64,000 nt of DNA, taken from Gammaproteobacteria bacterium. Its GTDB lineage: Bacteria; Pseudomonadota; Gammaproteobacteria; JAADGQ01. Positions within the stretch are counted from its first letter, which is position 1, and every line of letters begins with the position of its first letter. Position numbers and translations under genes: made by a program. The stretch lies in assembly GCA_021648145.1 (NCBI GenBank), contig JAKITI010000007.1, forward strand, positions 82,386-146,385, written 5' to 3'. The notes under the pieces were generated by a model that worked only from the letters and a program-made list of their open reading frames with translations, made no database searches and had not been told where the DNA came from. This document shows positions 17,650 to 26,177 of this stretch, piece after piece.

Positions 17650-17667
17650 TTTAATAACCTTTGCGGA

Positions 17668-18312
17668 TTATTTTGAAGGCCAGAGCTCTTCAATTTTACT
17701 GATAGGCAAGTAGACTGTTAATTTCACTTCAGTACGGCCACCATCATGCACTTCAATCTGGATACTGAATTGACGGTCATCACTCACCAATAAATAGTAG
17801 TCAAACTCTTCACTGCCATCTTCAAGTCGAGAAAGTACACGTTCTCTATAGTCTCCAGCATGGAGGTAGGCTTGATGCCCCGTTTCCTGGCGGTAGAGAG
17901 AGGTTGTCCAGCCGTTGATGTGGTCGGGTTCACCCATGCGCTCCAGTACGTGATTGACTCCAGAGTCTGAATCAAATATTTGGGCAAATTGTTGAATATC
18001 AAAAACTTGTTCGACAGTATCAGGCAACACGGATTGTGATATTTCTAAAAAATCCTGACCACGCTCATTAACGACTGCCAAATCAAAAATAGACTGGCCA
18101 CCCTCAAGGGTAAACAGAGTCTTCTTTTTGCTATCGCCACCTAAATCGTAGGTTTTGATCGCCTTCACTTTGAAGGTTTCATTACTGATGCCTGATTGAG
18201 CGGTAAAACTGAACTTGATGATGTCGTTAATTTGAAGGTCTTTGGGGTGTTCAAGTTGGCGAGAAGGGGACTTATCCTCCTCGCGGTTGAACAGACTTTT
18301 AAAGAAGCTCAT
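17668..18312 (-). CDS. DUF2491 family protein (YjfK-like)
   Basis: This 214-residue cytoplasmic protein corresponds to YjfK/DUF2491: a short lysine/glutamate-rich N-terminus (SFFKSLFNREEDKSPSR), then ILKFSF-type strands and the central LEGGQSIFDLAVV segment. The C-terminal region is beta-rich (YYLLVSDDRQFSIQIEVHDGG). Function is unknown. The family is found almost always next to PspA-like and DUF2170 genes, as here. The PspA-like gene ends 32 bp upstream. Confidence 0.8.
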   Translation of the reverse strand: MSFFKSLFNREEDKSPSRQLEHPKDLQINDIIKFSFTAQSGISNETFKVKAIKTYDLGGDSKKKTLFTLEGGQSIFDLAVVNERGQDFLEISQSVLPDTVEQVFDIQQFAQIFDSDSGVNHVLERMGEPDHINGWTTSLYRQETGHQAYLHAGDYRERVLSRLEDGSEEFDYYLLVSDDRQFSIQIEVHDGGRTEVKLTVYLPISKIEELWPSK

Positions 18313-18344
18313 GCCTGACCATACCTTTATTTAGTTAACCAGAT

Positions 18345-19052
18345 TTATGACTTTTTAGTTTTTTTATCTTTTTTAGCTTTGAGGCGTGCTAACACATCAT
18401 TGCTGGATGCTCCGCCACTGACGATTCCGGCTTTTTTCATTCGTGCTTTCAGATCACCGCCATCTGTTTCGTTTTGCAGATCCATTGCAGCACTCATCTG
18501 ATCGCTACGTTTTTGCTGCTTTTGTTTGATACGCTCAAGTGATGCTGTGGCTGAAGTCATGGCAGAGTTACTGCCTGAAAACTTTGCTGCGGCCGCTGAG
18601 CTGGCTTTTTGTACACTCTCAGTCGTTTTAACAACTGACAGTTCACGATCCAGTGATTTAACATTACGCTCAGTGGTTTTGATCGTGCTTTTCAGGTTGT
18701 TGATGCTATTGCCGTAACTGGAGAATAACTCTTCTTGTGCTTCAAGTTCGTTACTAAATTCAACGATTTTGTCAGCAATTTCGATGGCAAGTTCTTCATC
18801 ACCTTTATCAAGTGCTTGGCTTGCATAAGTTTCATGCTCTGTAATCTCTTTTTTCAAACGGGTCACTTCACGCTCTACACCCATTTTTTCAGCCATCACT
18901 TTAGTCAGGTTCTCTTTGGCTTGATTCAGATGTTTTTTGGCATCACGCATCTCTTGCTCCATGATACGAATCGCTTGGGTATCGACGATGGCTTCACCGG
19001 CTTCTGTTGCTGTGCCACGAACGGCTGTCCAAAGTTGTTTTAATATGCTCAT
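18345..19052 (-). CDS. PspA/IM30 family protein (YjfJ-like)
   Basis: This 235-residue, nearly all-helical coiled-coil protein has the PspA/IM30 profile: an N-terminal amphipathic region, then DTQAIRIMEQEMRDAKKHLNQA, and long heptads with KMGVEREVTRLKKEI. A conserved KSTIKTTERNVKSLDREL segment follows, and the C-terminus is lysine-rich (LARLKAKKDKKTKKS). PspA proteins oligomerise on the inner membrane and stabilise it under envelope stress. In this operon type the protein works with DUF2491, DUF2170 and DUF350 partners instead of PspBC. No pspF or pspBC gene is nearby. Confidence 0.88.
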   Translation of the reverse strand: MSILKQLWTAVRGTATEAGEAIVDTQAIRIMEQEMRDAKKHLNQAKENLTKVMAEKMGVEREVTRLKKEITEHETYASQALDKGDEELAIEIADKIVEFSNELEAQEELFSSYGNSINNLKSTIKTTERNVKSLDRELSVVKTTESVQKASSAAAAKFSGSNSAMTSATASLERIKQKQQKRSDQMSAAMDLQNETDGGDLKARMKKAGIVSGGASSNDVLARLKAKKDKKTKKS

Positions 19053-19079
19053 AAGTATTGTCTCCTAAAAAAATCGGGT

Positions 19080-19499
19080 TTATTTCAAATAGTCATTGAC
19101 GGCTTCGATGGCATCCAGTGTATTTTCACTGAGCACTGATATCTCATATTTAATATCTTCAATCGAAGAGGTACTTGTCAGAGCACCAAAAAGAATATAC
19201 TGGCTGCCTACTTTAGAAAAAGAAGAGAGTGGCATCGGTACATTCATGGTTAAAAGGGCATCAAGCAACTCTTCACGCAGCTCTTTTTTAACTTCAGACT
19301 CTTGCCATAAGTGGGTCACACAGAGAATCTGGCTTTCATCTAAGGTGATATAGATCGGAAACTCTTCTCGGTCTTGTACGGTGACTTGCAGTACATCGAC
19401 CTCACCTGGAATTATTTCAGCTCCAAAGTTCAAACCTTCTTCAGTCTGTGTGCCATTTAAAGTAGATTCCAGTTCCTTCAGTTTTTCTAGGTTGTTCAT
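19080..19499 (-). CDS. DUF2170 family protein (YjfI-like), first gene of the PspA operon
   Basis: This 139-residue acidic protein matches the DUF2170/YjfI family in size and position, first in the operon before a PspA-like gene. Recognisable segments are LQVTVQDREEFPIYITLDESQILCVTHLW and a C-terminal YEISVLSENTLDAIEAVNDYLK helix. It has a strong ribosome site (AAGGAG about 7 bp upstream of ATG) and a clear sigma-70 promoter. It may be an adaptor or co-chaperone; no catalytic motif is visible. Confidence 0.82.
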   Translation of the reverse strand: MNNLEKLKELESTLNGTQTEEGLNFGAEIIPGEVDVLQVTVQDREEFPIYITLDESQILCVTHLWQESEVKKELREELLDALLTMNVPMPLSSFSKVGSQYILFGALTSTSSIEDIKYEISVLSENTLDAIEAVNDYLK

Positions 19500-19523
19500 G
19501 ATTTCTCCTTACAGGATGATGTA

Positions 19524-19571
19524 GACATAATATGGGGTATTGGTGTTTGTTGTCAAGACATATTATGGGGT
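19524..19571 (-). promoter_or_regulatory. Promoter of the DUF2170-PspA operon with two direct-repeat operator candidates
   Basis: On the minus strand a -35 TTGACA (19551-19556) and a -10 TATTAT (19527-19532) are 18 bp apart. This precedes the ribosome site and ATG of the DUF2170 gene. Two nearly identical 15-mers, GACATAATATGGGGT (19524-19538) and GACATATTATGGGGT (19557-19571), differ at one base and are 33 bp apart (about three helical turns). One covers the -10 and one lies just upstream of the -35, as expected for binding sites of a repressor or activator. Confidence 0.7.
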
Positions 19572-19589
19572 TGCTAAATATTCGATGAT

Positions 19590-20099
19590 CTATTTCCCTT
19601 TTTTATTAGCAGTCAACCAGTCTGATGCTGCAAACAATAGTATAGAGACAACAAAGGTCATGTGAATCCCGACTTGCCAGGCAAGATCTTCATTTGACAT
19701 GTTATCCACAGTAAGAAAAGCTTTCAGCAGTTCGATTGCAGAGATGGCAATGATAGTGCCCATCATTTTCATTTTCAGGTCTGAAAAACTGACCTTGCCC
19801 ATCCAGCTGGGTTTATCTTCACTGTTTTCTACATCAATTTTTGATACAAAATTTTCATAGCCAGCAAAAATAATAATTAATAATAAATTGGCAATCATCA
19901 CAACATCAATAAGTGTCAACACACCTATAACGACATCTGATCCTGTGCCAGTAAAAACAGTGACCACAAAACCTGCAAACTCTTTGATAAATTTAACCAA
20001 AAGCAGGGCGATACAAGCGACGAGACCCAGATAAAAAGGAACCAGTAACCAGCGGCTGCTGAAAATAAGGGCTTCAATAAAATGTTCTATTTTTTTCAC
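19590..20099 (-). CDS. YqhA/UPF0114 family inner membrane protein
   Basis: This 169-residue membrane protein has about four helices and the UPF0114 (YqhA) pattern: an N-terminal helix start FIEALIFSSRWLLVPFYLGL, a central SDVVIGVLTLIDVVMIANLL, then GYENFVSKID, SWMGKVSFSDLKMKMMGTI and a final helix DEDLAWQVGIHMTFVVS-like segment. Family members are thought to be small integral membrane proteins of unknown function. The gene lies just downstream of the spermidine synthase-like gene and upstream of the PspA operon promoter. Confidence 0.85.
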   Translation of the reverse strand: MKKIEHFIEALIFSSRWLLVPFYLGLVACIALLLVKFIKEFAGFVVTVFTGTGSDVVIGVLTLIDVVMIANLLLIIIFAGYENFVSKIDVENSEDKPSWMGKVSFSDLKMKMMGTIIAISAIELLKAFLTVDNMSNEDLAWQVGIHMTFVVSILLFAASDWLTANKKGK

Positions 20100-20120
20100 T
20101 TTGTTATTTTGTCTCCAAGA

Positions 20121-21833
20121 TTAATGTTCATAAATTCCCTGCTCCTGTTCCCATGCTTGGTGGTGATATAGGTACGCAGTATTTGAACCGGATCGATTTA
20201 TTTTAATTTGATCCAATCCATCAAAGTAGTGACGACCAAATTCAAATGATGCCAGTATGATACCTTTTGTTATCCAGCCATCATTAATTGGGAGTGACTC
20301 CATATTTTTCAAGCGTTGTCTGGCTGAAATGCCATTTTTAGTTGCAATTGTCCAGCCCCACTCTCCAAAGCTGGGTACATTTTGGTGATATTGATCAACG
20401 TTTCTAAAGCCTGCATGTTTGACTGTTTTTCCAATTGACAAGAAGGCATTTTTGGCATGGTACGGTGACGTTGATTGTATTGATATTGCACCATCCCCCG
20501 ATAATAAGTTACCCAGTTTGGCATAAAACCGAGCTGAATACAGGTTGTTTAGATCTGGATGGCTGGGATCCGGAAGATCAACAATGATTGTATCAAAAAA
20601 GCGGTTTTCGGAAAGGAGTTCATCCACTTTCAAGTAAGCATCACCTATACGAATTTCAACGCGTGGGTCAGAAAAAGAGTAGTCATTTAATTTAAGCAAA
20701 GGTTCATTAATAAAACGTCCATTTTCTTCAAGAGGCGTTGAAAAAAACTGAATCACCTGTTCGTCGAGATCCAGTAGTGTCACTTTTTCAGGGTTCCATT
20801 GCAGTACATTACGCAGTGCAAGACCATCGCCCCCGCCGACTATGAGTATTTTCTCATGTCGTGCTGAAGCTGCCATCGCGGGGTAGGTCAGCATGGAATG
20901 GTAGATATGTTCATCATTGCTGGCAAATTGTGTTCTGCCATTAATGTAAAGGGTCAGCACAGGGGGCTTGGCAGGATCCATAGTGCGTTCTGTTATGGTG
21001 ATATGTTGATATTTTGTGTTCATGCGATAGATCACTTTATCTTGATAAAGCATATCTTCCATTGCTTTATCCCAGTTCGACCCGTGATTTGCGATGATGA
21101 TGATAACGACGACCACAATGCCGTGCAGAGCGAGTAGCAGTCGGCTGAAACGGATGCGCTTTCTGTATAGTGCGAGGAACAACAAGCCTGCAACAATATT
21201 GGCAGAGGCGGTGATGATTGCTGCGCGATAAGGATCAATGGCCAGCATGAAGGTCACCCACAGTGCAGCGCCCACACCTGCGCCAATATAATCAATACCA
21301 TAAATAGACCCTGTGTTGTTCTCTAAGTGCTCGCCATAAAGTTTTTCACGTACTTTGGCAATGAGGGGGATTTCCATACCAATCATCAGCCCCAAAATAA
21401 AACCAAACAGATAAGGTGTTATTTTAGTAAATGCAATCATCCCTTGTATGATGCCACCGGTGGGTGCCAGGTCAGGGGGCAGGCCATATACATCGGCGAT
21501 AATTTGTGGCATTAAGTGTGTTAATGAAAAGATAACGGCGATCATTAAAACGGCTGTTGCCCCGAGCAGCGCGATTGCAACTTCAAGCCAGGCAAATGCG
21601 GTAAAGCAGTCTTTAAATATGCGTGCAAGGAATGCACCGATTCCCATTGCCACGATCATGATGCCAATCATGATGAAAATGGAGGTTGCTACTGTACCTA
21701 AAATGCGACCGGCGTAGTGTGAAAGCAGGTATTCATAGATTAAACCACAGCCAGCAAGTATGGCCATGATTGAAAAAATAGCCACATCATGCCAAAACAG
21801 TGCGCGTTTATTTTGAGGCTTTTTTGTATTCAA
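20121..21833 (-). CDS. Membrane-fused spermidine synthase-like protein
   Basis: This 570-residue protein has an N-terminal membrane half (about seven helices to residue 260) and a C-terminal spermidine synthase-type methyltransferase-fold domain. The domain shows the nucleotide/SAM-type loop ILIVGGGDGLALRNVL and the acidic LLDLDEQVIQ strand. DTIIVDLPDPSHPDLNNLYS follows, with the catalytic aspartates of aminopropyltransferases, then ARFYAKL. It likely transfers an aminopropyl group or acts on a related substrate at the membrane. The start is TTG with a weak ribosome site. Spermidine synthase-like proteins recur next to PspA/DUF350 genes. Confidence 0.82.
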   Translation of the reverse strand: MNTKKPQNKRALFWHDVAIFSIMAILAGCGLIYEYLLSHYAGRILGTVATSIFIMIGIMIVAMGIGAFLARIFKDCFTAFAWLEVAIALLGATAVLMIAVIFSLTHLMPQIIADVYGLPPDLAPTGGIIQGMIAFTKITPYLFGFILGLMIGMEIPLIAKVREKLYGEHLENNTGSIYGIDYIGAGVGAALWVTFMLAIDPYRAAIITASANIVAGLLFLALYRKRIRFSRLLLALHGIVVVVIIIIANHGSNWDKAMEDMLYQDKVIYRMNTKYQHITITERTMDPAKPPVLTLYINGRTQFASNDEHIYHSMLTYPAMAASARHEKILIVGGGDGLALRNVLQWNPEKVTLLDLDEQVIQFFSTPLEENGRFINEPLLKLNDYSFSDPRVEIRIGDAYLKVDELLSENRFFDTIIVDLPDPSHPDLNNLYSARFYAKLGNLLSGDGAISIQSTSPYHAKNAFLSIGKTVKHAGFRNVDQYHQNVPSFGEWGWTIATKNGISARQRLKNMESLPINDGWITKGIILASFEFGRHYFDGLDQIKINRSGSNTAYLYHHQAWEQEQGIYEH

Positions 21834-21839
21834 GTTGAT

Positions 21840-22139
21840 TTAAGGTAAAACCTTTTTAAACGGCTTAATAGTGACTTGATTGTAGACGCCCGCTTGCAAA
21901 TAAGGATCGTCATTCGCCCAAATTTCTGCTTCTTGTAGCGTTGTAAATTCAGCAATGACCAAGCTGCCCGTAAAACCTGCTTCACCGGGCTCATTGCTGT
22001 CACTGGCTGGGTGAGGCCCAGCAATAATGAGCCGCCCTTGTTCTTTCAGCTTGTTTAGGCGTTCAATATGAGCTGATCGTGAATTTTTTCGCAGAGGCAA
22101 GCTATTTTTTACGTCTTGTGAAAATATGGCGTATAACAT
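21840..22139 (-). CDS. yciI: YciI-like protein
   Basis: This 99-residue protein has the YciI/ferredoxin-like alpha-beta fold: the N-terminal strand MLYAIFSQDV, the RSAHIERLNKLKEQGRLIIAGP helix-strand, and TGSLVIAEFTTLQEAEIWANDDPYLQAGVYNQVTIKPF. The histidine (RSAH) and aspartate (NDDPY) of the family active-site pair are present. It overlaps the yciB stop by one base (TAATG). The reaction is unknown for most members. Confidence 0.9.
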   Translation of the reverse strand: MLYAIFSQDVKNSLPLRKNSRSAHIERLNKLKEQGRLIIAGPHPASDSNEPGEAGFTGSLVIAEFTTLQEAEIWANDDPYLQAGVYNQVTIKPFKKVLP

Positions 22140-22684
22140 TACTTTTCAACTTCCACTGCTTTCATATGTTTGGCGAGCCAGATACCTTGGGCGACGATAA
22201 ATACCAGAGTCATTCCCATCATTCCAAATAGTTTGAAATTAACCCAAGCATCCATATCGTAATTGTAAACAACATAAAGGTTCGCCAAGCCTGAAATGAT
22301 AAAAAAGATCGCCCAGGCCAGATTAAGTTGAATCCAGAGGGCATCGGTCAGACCAACCGCTTTTCCCAGCATGCGTTGCATGATAGGTTTCTTCCCAAAG
22401 AAAAACTGACTGCCTATAAATACCGCAGCAAATAACCAGTTGATTACAGTGGGTTTCCATTGGATGAAGAGCTCATTTTTCAGCAAAAGTGTGGCTCCAC
22501 CCATCACAACAACCAGAGCCAGAGTGATTAAGTGCATATTTTCAAAGCGGCGGTGTTGTAACCAGTGCACGGCAACTTGAACAAATGATGCGACAATGAC
22601 AACGATTGTGGCGACATAAATATCGTAAGTTTTATAAGCGATAAAAAAGAGTACAATAGGGAAAAAATCAAACAGGAATTTCAT
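22139..22684 (-). CDS. yciB: Inner membrane protein YciB (IspZ/septation protein A)
   Basis: This 181-residue protein has five hydrophobic helices and the YciB signature: N-terminal MKFLFDFFPIVLFFIAYK, then FFGKKPIMQRMLGKAVGL and the C-terminal WVNFKLFGMMGMTLVFIVAQGIWLAKHM. It is needed for normal septation and envelope synthesis in enterobacteria, and works at the inner membrane with YciA/YciI-type neighbours. It starts the leftward gene string yciB-yciI-spermidine synthase-like. It is divergent from rnm across a 64-bp gap. Confidence 0.94.
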   Translation of the reverse strand: MKFLFDFFPIVLFFIAYKTYDIYVATIVVIVASFVQVAVHWLQHRRFENMHLITLALVVVMGGATLLLKNELFIQWKPTVINWLFAAVFIGSQFFFGKKPIMQRMLGKAVGLTDALWIQLNLAWAIFFIISGLANLYVVYNYDMDAWVNFKLFGMMGMTLVFIVAQGIWLAKHMKAVEVEK

Positions 22685-22748
22685 CTTTGCTCGTCTATCA
22701 GTTAGTTTATAAAAATCGAACGCAGATTATACGTGAAACAAACCCTAC

Positions 22749-23603
22749 GTGTTAGAAAATAGCGCTCTTTGTTACGATCTTCATAGTCACTCTATTGCTT
22801 CAGATGGTGTGCTTACGCCTACTGAGCTGGTGGCGCGCGCCTCTAAATGTGGTGTAGATGTCTTGGCGTTGACTGATCACGATGGGCTTTCAGGAGTTCC
22901 TGAAGCATTGTTGGCAGCAAAAAATCATGACCTGAAAGTTGTACCTGGTGTTGAAATATCAGTCACTTGGAACAAATATCTATTGCATATTGTAGGTTTG
23001 TGTGTGGATCATACAAACCAAATTTTAAATGAAGGTTTGAAAAAAATACGAAATACACGCACAGAGCGAGCCCATGAAATGGCGCGTCGCCTAGAAGCTT
23101 ATGGCATTCCAGATGTACTAGAAGGTGTCATGAAACATGCAAATGGTGAGGTTATTAGCCGCAGCCATTTTGCTTATTTTCTAATAGAAAAAGGCTATGC
23201 CAAAGATCAAAAGCAGGTTTTTAAAAACTTTTTGGTTTCCAATAAACCCGGTTATGTTGCAACGGAGTGGGCGACGCTTGAAGAGACCATTAACTGGATT
23301 CGTGGTGCGGGGGGGATTGCTGTCATTGCTCATCCTGCGCGATACAAAATGACTGCAACAAAATTCCGTAAGTTACTCGCAGAGTTTAAGTTATTGGGTG
23401 GTGCGTCGATTGAGGTGCTTTCCAGTAGCCATAGCTTTGATGAAAGCATTAAAATGTCGGCTTATGCACAAAAATTTGATCTGTATGCTTCGCAAGGTTC
23501 TGATTTTCATCGACCGCATACACAATATGTCGAACTCGGGCGTTTGCCAAAAATGCCAGTGGGTTGTACTCCCGTGTGGGAAAGTCCAGAATGGCGCGTT
23601 TGA
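22749..23603 (+). CDS. rnm: PHP-domain 5'-3' exoribonuclease RNase AM (YciV/TrpH)
   Basis: This 284-residue protein has a PHP metal-dependent phosphoesterase fold: DLHSHSIASDG (residues 10-20), LALTDHDGLSG (residues 38-48), GVEISV (metal-binding glutamate), AVIAHPARY and QGSDFHRP near the end. E. coli RNase AM processes the 5' end of 5S and other rRNAs and degrades short RNAs and pAp. It uses a GTG start (22749) with no strong ribosome site. The rnm-yciO adjacency matches E. coli. Confidence 0.93.
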   Translation: MLENSALCYDLHSHSIASDGVLTPTELVARASKCGVDVLALTDHDGLSGVPEALLAAKNHDLKVVPGVEISVTWNKYLLHIVGLCVDHTNQILNEGLKKIRNTRTERAHEMARRLEAYGIPDVLEGVMKHANGEVISRSHFAYFLIEKGYAKDQKQVFKNFLVSNKPGYVATEWATLEETINWIRGAGGIAVIAHPARYKMTATKFRKLLAEFKLLGGASIEVLSSSHSFDESIKMSAYAQKFDLYASQGSDFHRPHTQYVELGRLPKMPVGCTPVWESPEWRV

Positions 23604-23624
23604 TGGTATGAATTGTAGTGACCG

Positions 23625-24248
23625 ATGAGCCAGTTTTTCGTAATACACCCGGATAACCCCCAAGTTCGCTTGATCACTCAAGCCGTTCAATGTATTCAGC
23701 AAGGGGGCACTATTGTCTATCCGACCGATTCGGGATATGCATTGGGGTGTGCTATTGGCAATAAAAATGCGATGGAACGTATCAGGCAGATACGTCAATT
23801 AGACCATCAACATAATTTTACCTTGTTATGCCGAGATCTCTCAGATATTTCTGTATACGCAAAAGTGAGCAATACAAATTATCGTTTGTTAAAATCAATG
23901 ACACCGGGCCCTTATACTTTTATTCTTGAGGCCAGCAAGGAAGTGCCGAAACGCCTGCGCCACGCAAAGCGAAAAACGATTGGTTTGCGCGTTCCTGAGA
24001 ATAATATTGCTCACGATTTATTGGCGCAGCTGGGTGAACCTTTGATGAGCTCCACTCTGATTTTACCCAATGATGATATGCCTTTAACGGATCCGTACGA
24101 AATGCGTGATGCGCTAAGTCATCAGGTTGACCTGATTATTGATGGCGGTTATTGCGGCTTTGAACCAACGACAGTGATTGATTTAATGGATGATGTGCCA
24201 CAAGTGATCAGGCAGGGGCGCGGTGATGCCAGTGTATTTACTCATTAG
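23625..24248 (+). CDS. yciO: YciO, threonylcarbamoyladenosine synthase-like (Sua5/YrdC family)
   Basis: This 207-residue protein closely matches YciO: N-terminal MSQFFVIHPDNPQ, YPTDSGYALGC, HNFTLLCRDLS, TPGPYTFIL and KTIGLRVPEN, then a C-terminal VDLIIDGGY-CG-PTTVIDL. YciO belongs to the Sua5/YrdC fold that makes threonylcarbamoyl-AMP for t6A on tRNA, but the YciO group is divergent from TsaC and its activity is reported as weaker. Both could be present; no tsaC is visible in this window. Confidence 0.9.
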   Translation: MSQFFVIHPDNPQVRLITQAVQCIQQGGTIVYPTDSGYALGCAIGNKNAMERIRQIRQLDHQHNFTLLCRDLSDISVYAKVSNTNYRLLKSMTPGPYTFILEASKEVPKRLRHAKRKTIGLRVPENNIAHDLLAQLGEPLMSSTLILPNDDMPLTDPYEMRDALSHQVDLIIDGGYCGFEPTTVIDLMDDVPQVIRQGRGDASVFTH

Positions 24249-24282
24249 AAAATACGGAATGAATTAAAGAAGCTCTGAGCTT

Positions 24283-24933
24283 ATGGATACGAATATAATA
24301 CAAACAATAGCTATTTGGGTTTTGCCTGTGCTGTTTGCAATTACAGTGCATGAAGCCGCACATGGCTGGATGGCCAAGCGTTTGGGTGACTCTACCGCGA
24401 TGATGTTGGGACGGTTAACCCTTAATCCTATTAAACACATTGATCCTATTGGCACGATACTGGTGCCTGTTGTGTTATTAATATCAGGAAGTGGCTTTCT
24501 TTTCGGTTGGGCGAAACCTGTACCAGTTACTTGGGAAAATTTAAAAAATCCTCGCCGAGATATGGCATTGGTCGCACTGGCGGGGCCTGCGTCTAACTTG
24601 ATTATGGCCATCATGTGGGCGATTGTCGCTAAAATTGCGATCGTAATTGATGGAGGAGGAGGGGTGTTGCAACCCTTGATTTTAATGGGGCTTGCCGGTA
24701 TACAAATCAATATTATATTAATGGTGCTTAATCTTTTACCTATACCGCCGCTTGATGGTGGGCGAATTGTTACGGGACTATTGCCTGGGCCAATGGCTTG
24801 GCAGTTTAGTCGTATCGAACCATTTGGGTTATTTATTTTAATCGGTTTGTTGCTCATTGGTGTGCTTTGGCAAATATTAGGGCCGATTGTTGCGGCGGCT
24901 CAAAGTTTTATTTTTCTTATTACGGGATTGTAA
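24283..24933 (+). CDS. Site-2 protease-like M50 peptidase
   Basis: This 216-residue membrane protein has the zinc motif HEAAH (residues 23-27, within the first transmembrane helix) and the second motif NLLPIPPLDGGRI with the third metal ligand aspartate. It has about five helices. It resembles the short Rip/SpoIVFB-like intramembrane proteases without a PDZ domain. Substrates are unknown. It lies between yciO and trpS on the same strand, 12 bp before trpS. Confidence 0.9.
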   Translation: MDTNIIQTIAIWVLPVLFAITVHEAAHGWMAKRLGDSTAMMLGRLTLNPIKHIDPIGTILVPVVLLISGSGFLFGWAKPVPVTWENLKNPRRDMALVALAGPASNLIMAIMWAIVAKIAIVIDGGGGVLQPLILMGLAGIQINIILMVLNLLPIPPLDGGRIVTGLLPGPMAWQFSRIEPFGLFILIGLLLIGVLWQILGPIVAAAQSFIFLITGL

Positions 24934-24945
24934 GCGGAGGCTTTC

Positions 24946-26163
24946 TTGAATTCAGTTCCTTCACGAAACCAGCGAGTGCTTTCAGGGATGCGTTCCACTG
25001 GCAAGCTTCACTTGGGCCATTATCATGGCGTTCTTAAAAATTGGTTGTCACTACAGCATGAGTATGACTGCTTCTTTTTTGTAGCAGACTGGCATGCATT
25101 GACGACACATTATGATGATCCATCAATCATTCAAAAAAGTGTTTGGGATATGGTGGTTGATTGGCTGGCTGTGGGTATAAACCCCAGCGCGGCTAAAATT
25201 TTTATTCAATCCCGTGTTCCTGAACATGCTGAATTACATCTGCTGCTCTCCATGATGACTCCACTAGGATGGCTGGAGCGTGTTCCAAGCTATAAAGATC
25301 AGCAAGAAAAACTGAAGGAAAAGGATCTCGATACCTATGGTTTTCTGGGTTATCCACTGCTGCAAAGCGCGGATATTCTTATCTATCGCGCAGGCCAGGT
25401 GCCGGTGGGTGAAGATCAGGTGGCACATATTGAGTTGACGCGTGAAGTTGCGAGGCGCTTTAATCATCTTTATGGTCGTGAGCCTGATTTTGAAAAAAAA
25501 GCAGTGAACGCGATTAAAAAACTGGGGAAAAAACAGGCAAAACTTTACAATAGTTTTCGCAGAGCTTATCAGGAGCAGGGCGATGCTGAAGCTTTAGGGA
25601 GTGGGCAAGCACTGCTGGCGGACAATCAAAATCTTGTTCGATCTGATCGTGAACGACTTTATGGTTATCTGGAGGGCTCTGGAAAAATTATTTTGCCAGA
25701 GCCTCAAGCACTATTAGCTCCTGTATCAAAAATGCCAGGGTTAGATGGCCAAAAAATGTCCAAATCGTATGGTAATACGATTAGTTTGCGTGAATCTCCT
25801 GAAGTAGTCACACAAAAAATACGTAAAATGCCAACTGATCCCGCTCGTGTGAGGCGTACAGATCCAGGTGATCCAAACAAGTGCCCTGTTTGGGAGTGGC
25901 ATCAAATTTATTCAGAAGATGATATTCGTGCAGAGGTGAAAGCAGGTTGCCGCAGCGCAGGTATTGGATGTATTGATTGCAAACAGCATATCATTGATGC
26001 AGTTATAAAAGAGCAGGCTCCTATTCGTGAACGTGCAAAAGAGTATGAAGAAAGCCCCAGTATTGTGCGCAGTATTATTGCCGAAGGTTGTGATGAAGCA
26101 CGCGACGAAGCACGTAAAACATTGAGTGAAATTAAGAAGGTTATGGGGCTGAACTATAAGTAA
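24946..26163 (+). CDS. trpS: Tryptophanyl-tRNA synthetase
   Basis: This 405-residue class I synthetase charges tRNA(Trp). The ATP-binding HIGH-like motif is GKLHLGHYHG and the KMSKS motif is GQKMSKSYGN. The TTG start (24946) has a GCGGAGG site 5 bp upstream. It is longer than the ~330-residue E. coli enzyme because of an insertion between residues 170 and 240 and a C-terminal segment with a CIDCKQ pair of cysteines. This matches the longer TrpS form found in many beta- and gammaproteobacteria. Confidence 0.95.
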   Translation: MNSVPSRNQRVLSGMRSTGKLHLGHYHGVLKNWLSLQHEYDCFFFVADWHALTTHYDDPSIIQKSVWDMVVDWLAVGINPSAAKIFIQSRVPEHAELHLLLSMMTPLGWLERVPSYKDQQEKLKEKDLDTYGFLGYPLLQSADILIYRAGQVPVGEDQVAHIELTREVARRFNHLYGREPDFEKKAVNAIKKLGKKQAKLYNSFRRAYQEQGDAEALGSGQALLADNQNLVRSDRERLYGYLEGSGKIILPEPQALLAPVSKMPGLDGQKMSKSYGNTISLRESPEVVTQKIRKMPTDPARVRRTDPGDPNKCPVWEWHQIYSEDDIRAEVKAGCRSAGIGCIDCKQHIIDAVIKEQAPIRERAKEYEESPSIVRSIIAEGCDEARDEARKTLSEIKKVMGLNYK

Positions 26164-26177
26164 TTGTTGAGTATACA

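Noticed and set aside
24264..24857. 197-codon frame antisense to the M50 protease
   Set aside because: It is a shadow frame of a conserved membrane protein gene; its isoleucine/proline-rich composition reflects the opposite strand.
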